A stretch of 64,000 bases of DNA, taken from the NCBI RefSeq assembly GCF_900167565.1, contig NZ_FUZV01000001.1:1488001-1552000 (forward strand), given 5' to 3'. Position numbers and translations under genes: made by a program. The notes under the pieces are model-generated. The model had not been told where the DNA came from, did not search any database, and saw only the letters and a list, made by a program, of their open reading frames with translations. Shown here piece after piece: positions 9,678 through 18,166 of the stretch (position 1 is the first letter of the stretch; every line of letters starts with the position of its first letter). Source of the stretch: Pseudoxanthomonas indica (GTDB lineage: Bacteria; Pseudomonadota; Gammaproteobacteria; Xanthomonadales; Xanthomonadaceae).

Positions 9678-9713
9678 ATGGCGCACCACAAGACAAACGG
9701 AGTGCGCACGTGA
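9678..9713 (+). CDS. Possible 11-residue leader peptide overlapping the SDR start
   Basis: An ATG at 9678 follows an unusually strong Shine-Dalgarno (GGGAGGAGGG at 9664-9674). It opens an 11-codon frame (MAHHKTNGVRT) whose TGA at 9711-9713 overlaps the GTG of the next gene by three bases (GTGA). The layout suggests translational coupling or a leader peptide that governs the galactose operon. The sequence is too short to judge by composition, so the call rests on the ribosome-binding site and the overlap alone. Confidence 0.4.
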   Translation: MAHHKTNGVRT

Positions 9714-10459
9714 GCCAGCGCCTGCAAGGCAAGACCGCCATCGTCACCGGCGCCGCCAGTGGCATCGGCGCGGCCACCGCGCGGCTGTTCGCCGCCCATG
9801 GCGCCCACGTGGTCGGGCTGGATCGCAATCCCGCTCCAGCCAGCGATGACGGCGTGCAGCATCGCGTCGCCGACATCACCGATGCCGCGTCGGTAGCCGA
9901 GGTGATCGCCTGGACGCTGCAGCAGCACGGCCGCATCGACGCGCTGGTCAACAACGCCGGCGGCGATGTGTTCGCTGACCCGCTGACCCTGGACGATGCC
10001 GACTGGGCGCGCTGTTTCGACCTCAACCTCAAGGGCGCCTGGAACGTCACCCGCGCGGTGTTGCCGGCGATGCTGGCGCAGTCCGCCGGTTCGGTGGTCA
10101 ACATTGCCTCGGTGCATGGCCACAAGATCATCCGCGGTGCGTTCCCGTATCCCGTCGCCAAGCACGCCCTGATCGGCATGACCCGTTCGCTCGGCATCCA
10201 GTACGCCGCGCAGGGGATCCGGGTCAATTCGATTTCGCCGGGGCTGATCCTGGTGCCGCGCATCGAGGCGTGGTTCGCCAGCCAACCCGATCCCACCGCC
10301 GCGCGCCAGGCACAGACCGACCTGTTGCCCACCAAGCGCATCGGCACGCCGGAAGAAGTGGCGCACACCGCGTTGTTCCTGGCCAGCGACGAAGCGCGTT
10401 TCATCAACGCCACCGACATCCTGATCGATGGCGGCCGTTCGCAGGTCTATCACGACTGA
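9710..10459 (+). CDS. SDR-family dehydrogenase, probable D-galactose 1-dehydrogenase
   Basis: NAD(P)-dependent short-chain dehydrogenase of 249 residues. It shows the cofactor motif TGAASGIG near the N-terminus, NNAGG, and the catalytic Ser with YPVAK (YxxxK). As first gene of an operon that otherwise encodes all later De Ley-Doudoroff steps, it most likely oxidises D-galactose to galactonolactone. L-arabinose or fucose are alternatives, because this regulator and dehydratase type also handles stereochemically similar sugars. The GTG at 9710 is favoured by GGAG 7 nt upstream; a longer reading from 9593 would add 39 residues before the Rossmann strand and is unlikely. Confidence 0.8.
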   Translation: MSQRLQGKTAIVTGAASGIGAATARLFAAHGAHVVGLDRNPAPASDDGVQHRVADITDAASVAEVIAWTLQQHGRIDALVNNAGGDVFADPLTLDDADWARCFDLNLKGAWNVTRAVLPAMLAQSAGSVVNIASVHGHKIIRGAFPYPVAKHALIGMTRSLGIQYAAQGIRVNSISPGLILVPRIEAWFASQPDPTAARQAQTDLLPTKRIGTPEEVAHTALFLASDEARFINATDILIDGGRSQVYHD

Positions 10460-10468
10460 GTCCGTGTC

Positions 10469-11104
10469 ATGAACCAACCCCTCTCGCCGCCCCTGCCCTT
10501 CCGCCTGCCGCTGATTGCGATCCTGCGCGGCATCACCCCCAATGACGCCGTCGCGCACGTGGCCGCGCTGGTGGAAGAAGGCTATGACGGCATCGAGATT
10601 CCGCTCAACTCGCCGCAGTGGGAGCGCAGCATCGGCGATTGCGTGCGCGCCTTCGGCAGTCGCGCACTGATCGGCGGCGGCACCGTGCTGACGCCCGATG
10701 ACGTGGTCGGCCTGCGCCGCGTCGGCGCACGCTTCATCGTCACCCCCAACACCCATCCGGCGGTCATCCAGCGCGCCGTGGATCTGGGCCTGCAGGTGGT
10801 GGCGGGCTTCGCCACCGCCAGCGAAGCCTTCACTGCGCTGGACGCCGGCGCGCACATGCTCAAGCTGTTCCCCGCCACCACCTACGGCGCCGGCCACGTG
10901 CGCGCCTTGCGCTCGGTCCTGCCCAAGGCCACGCCATTGTTCGTGGTCGGTGGCATCACTCCCGACAACCTGCCGCAGTATCTCGACGCCGGAGCACACG
11001 GCGCGGGGATTGGCGGCGAACTCTACCGCCCGGGCCAGAGTGTGGAAGCCACGCGTGCCAACGCGATCGCCTTCCGCCAGGCCCTGCAGGAACACGCTGC
11101 ATGA
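10469..11104 (+). CDS. dgoA: 2-dehydro-3-deoxy-6-phosphogalactonate aldolase
   Basis: Cytosolic class I aldolase that splits KDPGal to pyruvate and glyceraldehyde 3-phosphate, the last step of oxidative galactose catabolism. The 211 residues fit the KDPG/KDPGal aldolase barrel: LIAILRGI with the substrate-binding Arg, GGGTVL, the Schiff-base lysine in MLKLFPA, and the phosphate-binding end VGGITPDNL. It begins 9 bp after the dehydrogenase and overlaps the dehydratase start by 4 bp (ATGA). Confidence 0.93.
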   Translation: MNQPLSPPLPFRLPLIAILRGITPNDAVAHVAALVEEGYDGIEIPLNSPQWERSIGDCVRAFGSRALIGGGTVLTPDDVVGLRRVGARFIVTPNTHPAVIQRAVDLGLQVVAGFATASEAFTALDAGAHMLKLFPATTYGAGHVRALRSVLPKATPLFVVGGITPDNLPQYLDAGAHGAGIGGELYRPGQSVEATRANAIAFRQALQEHAA

Positions 11105-12249
11105 AGATCACCCGGCTCACCACCTATCACGCCGCGCCCCGCTGGCTGTTCCTGAAAATAGAAACCGACGAAGGCATCACCGGCTGGGGCGAGCCCGTGC
11201 TCGAAGGCCGCGCCAGCACCGTGGAAGCGGCCGTGCACGAGCTGGCCGATCAGCTGATCGGCAAGGACCCGGCGCACATCAACGACCTGTGGCAGACCAT
11301 GTACCGCGGCAGCTTCTACCGCGGCGGCGCCATCCTGATGAGCGCCATCGCCGGCATCGACCAGGCGCTGTGGGACATCAAGGGCAAGGCGCTGGGCGTG
11401 CCGGTGTATGAACTGCTCGGTGGTCGCGTGCGCGACAAGATGAAGACCTACCGCTGGGTGGGTGGTGATCGTCCGTCCGAGATCATCGCGCAGATGCGCG
11501 ACCTGAAAGCCAAGGGCTTTGACACCTTCAAGTTCAACGGCACCGAGGAACTGGCGATCATCGATCGCCCGGCCAAGGTCGACGCCGCCGTGGCCAAGGT
11601 CGCCGAAATCCGCGCCGCGCTCGGCCACGAGGTCGACTTCGGCATCGATTTCCATGGCCGCGTCAGTGCGCCGATGGCGCGCGTGCTGCTGCGCGAACTG
11701 GAGCCATTGCGCCCCTTGTTCGTCGAAGAGCCGGTGCTGCCGGAACAATGGGAGTACTACCGGCCGCTGTCGGATTCCACCGCCATCCCGCTGGCCGCAG
11801 GCGAACGGATGTACACGCGCTTCGAGTTCAAGCCGGTGCTGGCTGCGGGTGGGCTGTCGATCCTGCAGCCGGATCTCTCGCATGCCGGCGGCATCACCGA
11901 GTGCTTCAAGATTGCCGCGATGGCCGAAGCCAGCGACGTGGCGCTGGCGCCGCATTGCCCGCTCGGCCCGGTGGCGCTGGCAGCCTGCCTGCAGCTCGAC
12001 TTCGTCGCCCACAACGCGGTGCTGCAGGAACAGAGCATCGGCATCCATTACAACGAAGGCGCCGACCTGCTGGACTACGTGCTCAATCCGCAGGACTTCA
12101 CCTGCCAGGACAGCTACATCGCCGCGCTGCCCAAGCCGGGCCTGGGCGTGGAGATTGACGAGCAGCGCCTGATCGAAGCGAACAAGCATCCGCCGCGCTG
12201 GCGCAACCCGCTGTGGCGGCATGAAGACGGCAGCATCGCCGAGTGGTGA
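11101..12249 (+). CDS. dgoD: D-galactonate dehydratase
   Basis: Enolase-superfamily enzyme (382 residues) that converts D-galactonate to 2-keto-3-deoxygalactonate. The N-terminal capping domain ([10 protein letters not shown]) is followed by the barrel with Mg ligands in [20 protein letters not shown] and [12 protein letters not shown], and the general-base His region LAPHCPLGP. The order and the 4-bp overlap with dgoA fit the operon. Length and motifs match the galactonate dehydratase subgroup of the mandelate racemase family. Confidence 0.93.
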   Translation: MKITRLTTYHAAPRWLFLKIETDEGITGWGEPVLEGRASTVEAAVHELADQLIGKDPAHINDLWQTMYRGSFYRGGAILMSAIAGIDQALWDIKGKALGVPVYELLGGRVRDKMKTYRWVGGDRPSEIIAQMRDLKAKGFDTFKFNGTEELAIIDRPAKVDAAVAKVAEIRAALGHEVDFGIDFHGRVSAPMARVLLRELEPLRPLFVEEPVLPEQWEYYRPLSDSTAIPLAAGERMYTRFEFKPVLAAGGLSILQPDLSHAGGITECFKIAAMAEASDVALAPHCPLGPVALAACLQLDFVAHNAVLQEQSIGIHYNEGADLLDYVLNPQDFTCQDSYIAALPKPGLGVEIDEQRLIEANKHPPRWRNPLWRHEDGSIAEW

Positions 12250-12253
12250 TCAC

Positions 12254-13159
12254 ATGAGCGTCGCGCACGCACGCCTGCTGGTGGACAGCCGCTGCGAGCT
12301 GGGCGAAGGCATCGTCTGGTCGCCGGAAGAAGGCGTGCTGTACTGGGTGGACATCAACGGCGCCGCGCTCTGGCGGCATGAGCTGGCGCGCGGCCTCACC
12401 CGCCACTGGGCCTTGCCACAACGACTGGCATGCCTGGCCCTGGCCAGCGGCAACCGCTTGTTGCTGGGACTGGCCGATGGCCTGTACTGGATGGATCGTG
12501 CCGCGCTCGCCGACAGCGATGCGCTGGCGCCCAACTTGCTGTGCAAAGTGGAAACGCAGCTGCCTACGCGCTTGAACGATGGGCGGGTGGATCGCCAGGG
12601 TGCGTTCGTGTTCGGCACCAAGAGCGAAGCGGCCGACGGCGCCGCGATTGGCGGCTACTACCAGTACTCGCCCGCTTACGGCCTGCGCCGGCTGGCCCTG
12701 CCCAGTGCCGCCATCCCCAATTCGATCTGTTTCGACGCGGCGGGTACCACGTTGTATTTCTGCGATTCGCGCGCGCCACGCATCCTGTGCTGCGACTACG
12801 ACAGCGAGCGGGCGCAGGTCGGCGCGGTACGCGTATTCGTCGAGCTGGACCGGGCCGATGCCTCGCCCGATGGCTCCATCGTCGATGCCGACGGCTACCT
12901 CTGGAACGCGCAGTGGGGCGCGGGCCGCGTGGTGCGCTACAGCGCCTCCGGCCAGATCGATCGCATCATCCGCCTGCCCGTCTCGCAGCCTTCGTGCTGC
13001 GCCATCGGCGGCCCGGGCGGTGACCAGCTTTTCATCACCAGCGCCCACGAAGGCCTGGACCCGGCGGCGCTGGCGCATGAGCCACATGCGGGCGGCGTTT
13101 TCGTGGCCGCGCTGGGCACGGCTCTGCAACGCGATGAGCCCGAGGTCCTGCTGCGATGA
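12254..13159 (+). CDS. SMP-30/gluconolactonase family lactonase
   Basis: Six-bladed propeller lactonase (301 residues) that probably opens galactonolactone to galactonate, the step between the SDR dehydrogenase and dgoD. Metal-ligand regions typical of the family are visible: CELGEGIVW, PTRLNDGRVD and ASPDGSIVDADG. It has no signal peptide, so it is cytosolic, unlike the SMP-30 lipoprotein at 50917-52005. ATG 12254 starts 4 bp after the dehydratase stop; the upstream in-frame alternative at 12221 lies inside dgoD. It overlaps dgoK by 4 bp. Confidence 0.9.
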   Translation: MSVAHARLLVDSRCELGEGIVWSPEEGVLYWVDINGAALWRHELARGLTRHWALPQRLACLALASGNRLLLGLADGLYWMDRAALADSDALAPNLLCKVETQLPTRLNDGRVDRQGAFVFGTKSEAADGAAIGGYYQYSPAYGLRRLALPSAAIPNSICFDAAGTTLYFCDSRAPRILCCDYDSERAQVGAVRVFVELDRADASPDGSIVDADGYLWNAQWGAGRVVRYSASGQIDRIIRLPVSQPSCCAIGGPGGDQLFITSAHEGLDPAALAHEPHAGGVFVAALGTALQRDEPEVLLR

Positions 13160-14052
13160 TTGCAGTGGACTGGGGCACCAGCAATCTGCGGCTGTACCGC
13201 ATGAGCGCGTCCGGCGAGGTGCTTGAACGCCGGCGCTGCGAAGGCGGCCTGTTCGACAACGCCGAGGCTTACGCCGATCGGTTGCGCCGCGAGATCAACG
13301 GCTGGGAGGATCGCGACATCGTGCTCAGCGGCATGGTCGGCAGCCGCAGCGGCTGGCAGGAAATGCCCTATCTGGATTGCCCGGTGGGCCAGCCCGAACT
13401 GGCGGCGGGCATGCAGCGCTTCACGCCGCCCGGCTTCGAGGATCGCCGGCTCTGGATGATTCCAGGAGTTTGCGATCGCCAGAGCGCTTCGGTGCCGGAC
13501 GTGATGCGTGGCGAGGAAACCCAGATCGCCGCCCTGCTCGATGTCCTGCCCGCCGGCCAGCATGTCATCTGCCTGCCCGGTACGCACAGCAAATGGGTCA
13601 CCGTGCGCGATGGCCGCATCATCAGCGTCGCCACGGCGATGACCGGCGAACTGTTCGCGGTGCTGCGCATTCACAGCATCCTGGGCAAGCTGATGAGCGA
13701 GGATGATCGCTTCGATGCCTACGCTTTTGATGCCGGCCTGCGGCGTTCGGCCGAAAGCGGCGGCTGGTTGCAGCATCTTTTCAGCGCGCGCACGGCCGGC
13801 CTGTTTGATCAGTTCAGCGCTGCCGCCCTGCCCTCGTATCTGTCCGGCATCCTGATTGGGCACGAGATTCGCGCCTCCGATCTGCTGACCCGCGTACCGC
13901 GTCCGGCGCAGGTGCACCTGGTGGGCAGCGATCGTCTGCTGGCGTCATATGCGCACGCCTTGACCACCCTGGGGATCGGCGTGCAGCGGCATTCCGAGCA
14001 TCTGGCGGCGGTGGGCATGGCCAAGTTGCTGGCGCTGGTCGAGGTCGGGTAG
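13156..14052 (+). CDS. dgoK: 2-dehydro-3-deoxygalactonokinase
   Basis: Phosphorylates 2-keto-3-deoxygalactonate to KDPGal, supplying the aldolase. 298 residues with the DgoK family pattern: N-terminal phosphate loop AVDWGTSNLRLYR, GMVGSRSGWQE, and CLPGTHSKWV. It ends the operon and overlaps the lactonase by 4 bp. A perfect hairpin follows the stop. Confidence 0.93.
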   Translation: MIAVDWGTSNLRLYRMSASGEVLERRRCEGGLFDNAEAYADRLRREINGWEDRDIVLSGMVGSRSGWQEMPYLDCPVGQPELAAGMQRFTPPGFEDRRLWMIPGVCDRQSASVPDVMRGEETQIAALLDVLPAGQHVICLPGTHSKWVTVRDGRIISVATAMTGELFAVLRIHSILGKLMSEDDRFDAYAFDAGLRRSAESGGWLQHLFSARTAGLFDQFSAAALPSYLSGILIGHEIRASDLLTRVPRPAQVHLVGSDRLLASYAHALTTLGIGVQRHSEHLAAVGMAKLLALVEVG

Positions 14053-14064
14053 CTCCCATCCCAA

Positions 14065-14088
14065 CCTTCCCCCGCAAGCGGGGGAAGG
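14065..14088. terminator. Perfect hairpin between convergent dgoK and methyltransferase
   Basis: An 11-bp perfect inverted repeat (CCTTCCCCCGC / GCGGGGGAAGG) closed by two bases lies between two convergent genes. It lacks a T-run on either strand, so it may be a weak bidirectional terminator or one of the GC-rich extragenic palindromes common in this family. Confidence 0.5.
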
Positions 14089-14114
14089 GGCCCACGCCTT
14101 CCCGCAAGTGCGGA

Positions 14115-14939
14115 TCACGGCTTCTGCGCGAGCATCAACACGAACTCGCCGGGCACGCGGAATCCATCGCCTTGCCGCCACTGCGAAATCGACTCCACAT
14201 AACGTTGCTGCACCCGCCTTCGCGTCGCCTCATCAAAGCGCGACCACGCCATCGCCACCGGCCCGCCGACAAACGCAGCATCGCAAGCCTCTTCGGCATC
14301 CGCATAGTGCAATGGCGTGGTGACACGCTGCTCCGCGACGCCCACCAGCCCGGCCTGCTCGCATAGCGCGGTCAAGGCACCGGAGTGACCCAGCTGGAAG
14401 AACAGCGGGCATACCTCGCTGCTCACTTCCGCATCGACGATGGGAAACACCGACGACCAGCCGCAGTTCCTGCGTTCGCCCCACACCGCCAAGGCCACGC
14501 GCCCACCCGGCCGCAGCACGCGATGGAACTCGCGCAGGGCCTGTTCCGGATCCGGCATGTACATCAGGCCCAGGGCGCAGATCACCAGATCGAAGGTGGC
14601 GTCCGCACACTCCAGCTGTTCGCCATCCATGCGCGCAAAGCCGACGTTGTCCAGGCCCAGCGCGGCGGCGCGCTGTCGCGCCGCTTCGACCATGCGCTCG
14701 GAGATGTCCACGCCGGTGACATGACCGGTGCCACCCACGAGGTCGGCCACCGTCAGCGCGATCAGGCCGGTGCCGCTGGCCACGTCGAGCACCGATTCAC
14801 CCGGCAGTGGCGCGGCCAGCAGCAACAGCTGCCGGTGCGCCGCGGACAGCTGCTGCTGCCACAGGAATTCGTAGGCATCGGCCGCGAGATCCCAACCGTA
14901 GCGTTGGATGCGGCGTTGCAGTCGCGCCTGCAGGCTCAT
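14115..14939 (-). CDS. Class I SAM-dependent methyltransferase
   Basis: 274-residue Rossmann methyltransferase of the UbiE/Methyltransf_11 type. The SAM motif I is VLDVASGTGLIAL, with the acidic residue of motif II in GVDISERMVEAA and the post-motif LICALGLMYMPDP and LRPGGRVAL. Its start overlaps the stop of the gene before it by 4 bp, so both are one transcript. The substrate cannot be read from sequence. It is related to its neighbour but not a close duplicate. Confidence 0.8.
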   Translation of the reverse strand: MSLQARLQRRIQRYGWDLAADAYEFLWQQQLSAAHRQLLLLAAPLPGESVLDVASGTGLIALTVADLVGGTGHVTGVDISERMVEAARQRAAALGLDNVGFARMDGEQLECADATFDLVICALGLMYMPDPEQALREFHRVLRPGGRVALAVWGERRNCGWSSVFPIVDAEVSSEVCPLFFQLGHSGALTALCEQAGLVGVAEQRVTTPLHYADAEEACDAAFVGGPVAMAWSRFDEATRRRVQQRYVESISQWRQGDGFRVPGEFVLMLAQKP

Positions 14940-15784
14940 CGGCGGGTGATCACGATTTCGAGATACTCGCTCGGCACCACCAGCGCGTTGCGTCCGGGTT
15001 CCGCATGGCCACCGCCGTCGAAGCGGTGCATCAACTCGGCCAGATCTTCGTGCAACTGCGCGGCCCTGTCGGCGGGCAGCGCATCGAACGCCTTCTGCAC
15101 CGGACCGTACCAGCTGCGGAACACCTCGATCATGTGCTCGGCCGAGCGATAGCGGAAGTTGAACACGCGCGGCGTGGCGACAATCGAAATGGCCTCATCA
15201 CCGAACAGCTTCTGCAGGTGCGGCAAGGTGCCCCACGCCGAAGGCGGCGTCAGTCCGGCCGGTGGCGGCAGGTGGCGGCCCAGCACCTTGAACATCTGGC
15301 CGATGAAACCTTCCGGCGTCCAGTTGGCCATCGCGATGCGGCCACCCGGGCGGCAGACCCGCAGCAGTTCATCCGCGGCCAGCGCGTGGTCGGGCGTGAA
15401 CATCACGCCGAAGGTGGACAGCACCAGATCGAAGCTGCCATTGCCGAACGGCAAGGCCTCGGCATCGGCTACCTGGAAGTTCATCGGCAACTGCTCGGCG
15501 TCCGCGCGTTGGCGACCCAGTTCGAGCAAGGCCGGGACATAGTCGGTGGACGTCACCCATCCACCACGGCGGGCCGCGGCCAGGCTGGCATTGCCGTTGC
15601 CGGCGGCGACATCGAGCACGTCTTCGTCCCAGCGCACCTGCGCCACTTCGGCCAGGCGCTCGCCGACGATCTGCAGGGTGGTGCCGACGACGGCGTAATT
15701 GCCGCTGGACCAGGCGGCTTGTTGGCGTTGCTTGATGGCGGCCAGGTCGAGCGCGGGGGAGGAAACTTGGGTCATCACATTCAT
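14936..15784 (-). CDS. Class I SAM-dependent methyltransferase
   Basis: 282-residue methyltransferase with motif I VLDVAAGNGNASL, the acidic loop TSTDYVPALLE, and DLVLSTFGVMFTPDH / CRPGGRIAMANW. Forms a two-gene operon with the methyltransferase that follows it on the minus strand (4-bp overlap). Small-molecule methylation is likely; the substrate is unknown. The two paired enzymes may form a heterodimer or act in sequence, but nothing in the sequence proves this. Confidence 0.8.
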   Translation of the reverse strand: MNVMTQVSSPALDLAAIKQRQQAAWSSGNYAVVGTTLQIVGERLAEVAQVRWDEDVLDVAAGNGNASLAAARRGGWVTSTDYVPALLELGRQRADAEQLPMNFQVADAEALPFGNGSFDLVLSTFGVMFTPDHALAADELLRVCRPGGRIAMANWTPEGFIGQMFKVLGRHLPPPAGLTPPSAWGTLPHLQKLFGDEAISIVATPRVFNFRYRSAEHMIEVFRSWYGPVQKAFDALPADRAAQLHEDLAELMHRFDGGGHAEPGRNALVVPSEYLEIVITRR

Positions 15785-16025
15785 GGTGCGGCTTTTCCGT
15801 CAGGGGTTCGGGGGAGGCGTAGAATGCGCGTCGAACGCCCGGCCCGTCCCGACTTCGCGTCCGCGCGATTTGCCCCAACATCCGCGCGCAAGACTGAACA
15901 GCGGCGCGGATTGCCGGGCATCCGGAAGTCCTTGCCGGGCGTCCGCCGGCCTGGCCGCGTGGCCTCATCCGCCCCGTTACAGCGTCAGACTTGCCGTCGC
16001 AACACGCAGACGGAGACCCGCAGGA

Positions 16026-16571
16026 ATGAACACGCAACACGACATCGCCGAGGCCATGCAGCGGGCGATCAACGTTTTTGTCCGCCGCCCCGACATGGGA
16101 CTGCATGATGACGCCGCCGGCCGTGCCGTGTGGAAAGGCGGCACGCGGGTGACCACTTATCACGACAGCGGCTTGCACATGGATACGGACATGCCGCGCG
16201 AACTCGGCGGCACCGGCGATTGCGTGTCGCCGGGCTGGTTGTTCCGCGCCGGCATCGCCGCGTGCAGCACCACGGTCATCGCGATGATCGCGGCCAGCGA
16301 AGGCATCACGCTGGATCGCCTGGAGATTGTGGTGGGCAGCCAGTCCGACACGCGCGGGGTGCTGGGCATGCACGACAACGACGGCGAGTTGATCAATCCG
16401 GGGCCGCAGGCGATCACGATGGATGTGCAGATCAGCGCTGCCGGTGTCGATGCTGCCGTGCTGCGGCGACTGGTGGAGCAAGGCCTGCATCGTTCGCCGA
16501 TGCAGAGCGCGCTGCTGCGGCATCCGCCGCTGACCGTCAACGTGTCGGTCGATCAGGACATGGCGGCCTGA
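16026..16571 (+). CDS. OsmC family protein
   Basis: 181-residue OsmC/Ohr-fold protein. The family's redox-active cysteine regions appear as GGTGDCVSPGWLFRAGIAACSTTVIAM. OsmC proteins reduce organic or fatty-acid hydroperoxides. ATG 16026 has AGGA immediately before it. The gene ends one base before the AraC regulator, so the pair is probably co-transcribed. The 241-bp region upstream (15785-16025) shows no clear motif to me. Confidence 0.82.
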   Translation: MNTQHDIAEAMQRAINVFVRRPDMGLHDDAAGRAVWKGGTRVTTYHDSGLHMDTDMPRELGGTGDCVSPGWLFRAGIAACSTTVIAMIAASEGITLDRLEIVVGSQSDTRGVLGMHDNDGELINPGPQAITMDVQISAAGVDAAVLRRLVEQGLHRSPMQSALLRHPPLTVNVSVDQDMAA

Positions 16572-16572
16572 C

Positions 16573-17547
16573 ATGGACGCACTCTCCGAGATCCTGCGGG
16601 TAGTGCACATGTCCGGCGCGTTTTTCATCAACGCGCGCTTCAGTGCGCCCTGGTGCTACCAGTCGCCGCAGGCATCGCTGGCGGCGCCGTGGCTGGATCC
16701 CTGCGCCGAGCAGATCGTCATCTTCCACCTGATCACCGAAGGCGAATGCCTGGTGGAGATGGAGGGCGAGCCGCCCCTGCGCGTGCAGGCCGGCGATGTG
16801 TTGCTGTTCCCCACCGGCGCCGCACATCGCATGACCTCCGATGCCGGCCTGCCGCCACCGCCGGGTGCCGCCAACCTGCAGAAGTTGCTGTCCAGTCGTC
16901 CGCGCCGGCTTGCCTACGGTGGCGGTGGCGCCGCCACGCGCATGGTATGTGGCTACCTGGCCTGCGATTCGCGCCTGGCCCGGCTGCTGCTCAATGGCCT
17001 GCCACCCACCGTGGTGGTGAGCCTGCGCGATTCGGAAGCAGGGAGATGGCTGGAATCCTCGGTGCGTTATGCGCTGGCCGAAGCACGCACGCCGCGCCCC
17101 GGCAGCGCCGGCCTGTTGGCCAAGTTGTCGGAACTGCTCTTCATCGAAGTGCTGCGCCAGCACGTCCATCAAAGCGAAGGTCAGGTCGGCTGGCTGGCTG
17201 GCCTGAGCGATCGCGTGGTCGGCAATGCCTTGAATGCGCTGCACCAGAAGCCCGGACACGAATGGACGCTGGTGGATCTGGCGCGCGAAGCGGGCACTTC
17301 GCGGTCGGTGCTGGCCGAGCGCTTCCAGCAACTGGTCGGCACCTCGCCGATGAATTACCTGACCCAGTGGCGGATGGTGATGGCCGCCAACCTGCTACGC
17401 CGCAGCAACACCCCGCTGGCGCGCGTGGCCGAGGAAGTGGGCTACCAGAACGACACCTCCTTCAGCCGTGCGTTCCGCCGCGAGTACGGCCAGCCTCCCT
17501 CGGCGTGGCGGCGCAACTGCATGCAGCGGGAGAGTTGGGCGCAGTAG
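16573..17547 (+). CDS. AraC-family regulator with cupin_6 domain
   Basis: 324 residues. The N-terminal cupin-type sensor (residues 20-170, with GECLVEMEGEPPL and GDVLLFPTGAAHRM) is joined to a C-terminal double helix-turn-helix (residues 225-315), ending FRREYGQPPSAW. This architecture is typical of regulators that control an adjacent oxidoreductase or peroxidase-like gene, here OsmC one base upstream. The final 80 bp recur in degraded form at 20505-20582. Confidence 0.85.
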   Translation: MDALSEILRVVHMSGAFFINARFSAPWCYQSPQASLAAPWLDPCAEQIVIFHLITEGECLVEMEGEPPLRVQAGDVLLFPTGAAHRMTSDAGLPPPPGAANLQKLLSSRPRRLAYGGGGAATRMVCGYLACDSRLARLLLNGLPPTVVVSLRDSEAGRWLESSVRYALAEARTPRPGSAGLLAKLSELLFIEVLRQHVHQSEGQVGWLAGLSDRVVGNALNALHQKPGHEWTLVDLAREAGTSRSVLAERFQQLVGTSPMNYLTQWRMVMAANLLRRSNTPLARVAEEVGYQNDTSFSRAFRREYGQPPSAWRRNCMQRESWAQ

Positions 17548-17558
17548 CGCCATATCGC

Positions 17559-18119
17559 TCAGGCCCCTTGCAAGACGCCGATCAGCAGTGACGACAGCGC
17601 AAAGAAGCCGCCGATCCACAGGAGTACTCGTTGCAGCAGGCGGTAGACGTACTCGTTGTCGCGACGATCATGGTGATCGATGACCGACAGGATCAGTATC
17701 AGGCAGCCACACACGAACGCGACGAACATGCCCATGGCAGGCGCGTCGCGAAGGTGGATGCCATGCCCATGTTTGAAACCCACATACAGCTGGTTGGAGT
17801 GGAGTCCGTAGATGCCATACGCCAGCAGCCCCACGGCGGAGGCGACATTGCGGAGGCGAACCTGCCAGGGGACCTCGTTGGGAATGTAGCGCCCTTGCGC
17901 GTCATGCGTCCGTCTGGGCGGCGGCGGCAGCTCCTGCCCGACATCCGCCATCGGCTCGGCTTGGGCGGCCTCAAGCGCTCCTGCATCGCCGGCCTGCTTC
18001 TCCCACGCCGCCTGCAGCCGGGCGTAGTTGCCGGGAAACTCCTGCTTGTTGATGCCGGCGAGGGCTTCTTCCAGCTCCTGCCGCGTATAGCGCGAGTAAT
18101 CGATATCGCCGTCTCTCAT
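17559..18119 (-). CDS. Small membrane protein of unknown function
   Basis: 186 residues, not recognised. The N-terminal half is charged and cytosolic (SRYTRQELEEALAGINKQEF, a region that predicts helix). The C-terminal half carries three hydrophobic segments (VGLLAYGIYGL, MGMFVAFVCGCLILILSV and IGGFFALSSLLIGVL), so it is probably an inner-membrane protein. ATG 18119 is chosen because longer readings have a low-complexity Arg-rich extension. The short gap from the convergent AraC gene contains no clear terminator. Confidence 0.6.
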   Translation of the reverse strand: MRDGDIDYSRYTRQELEEALAGINKQEFPGNYARLQAAWEKQAGDAGALEAAQAEPMADVGQELPPPPRRTHDAQGRYIPNEVPWQVRLRNVASAVGLLAYGIYGLHSNQLYVGFKHGHGIHLRDAPAMGMFVAFVCGCLILILSVIDHHDRRDNEYVYRLLQRVLLWIGGFFALSSLLIGVLQGA

Positions 18120-18166
18120 GGGCGCACGCCTGGAGTCCCCACTCCGGTAGTCAGGCGCAGTCTGCC

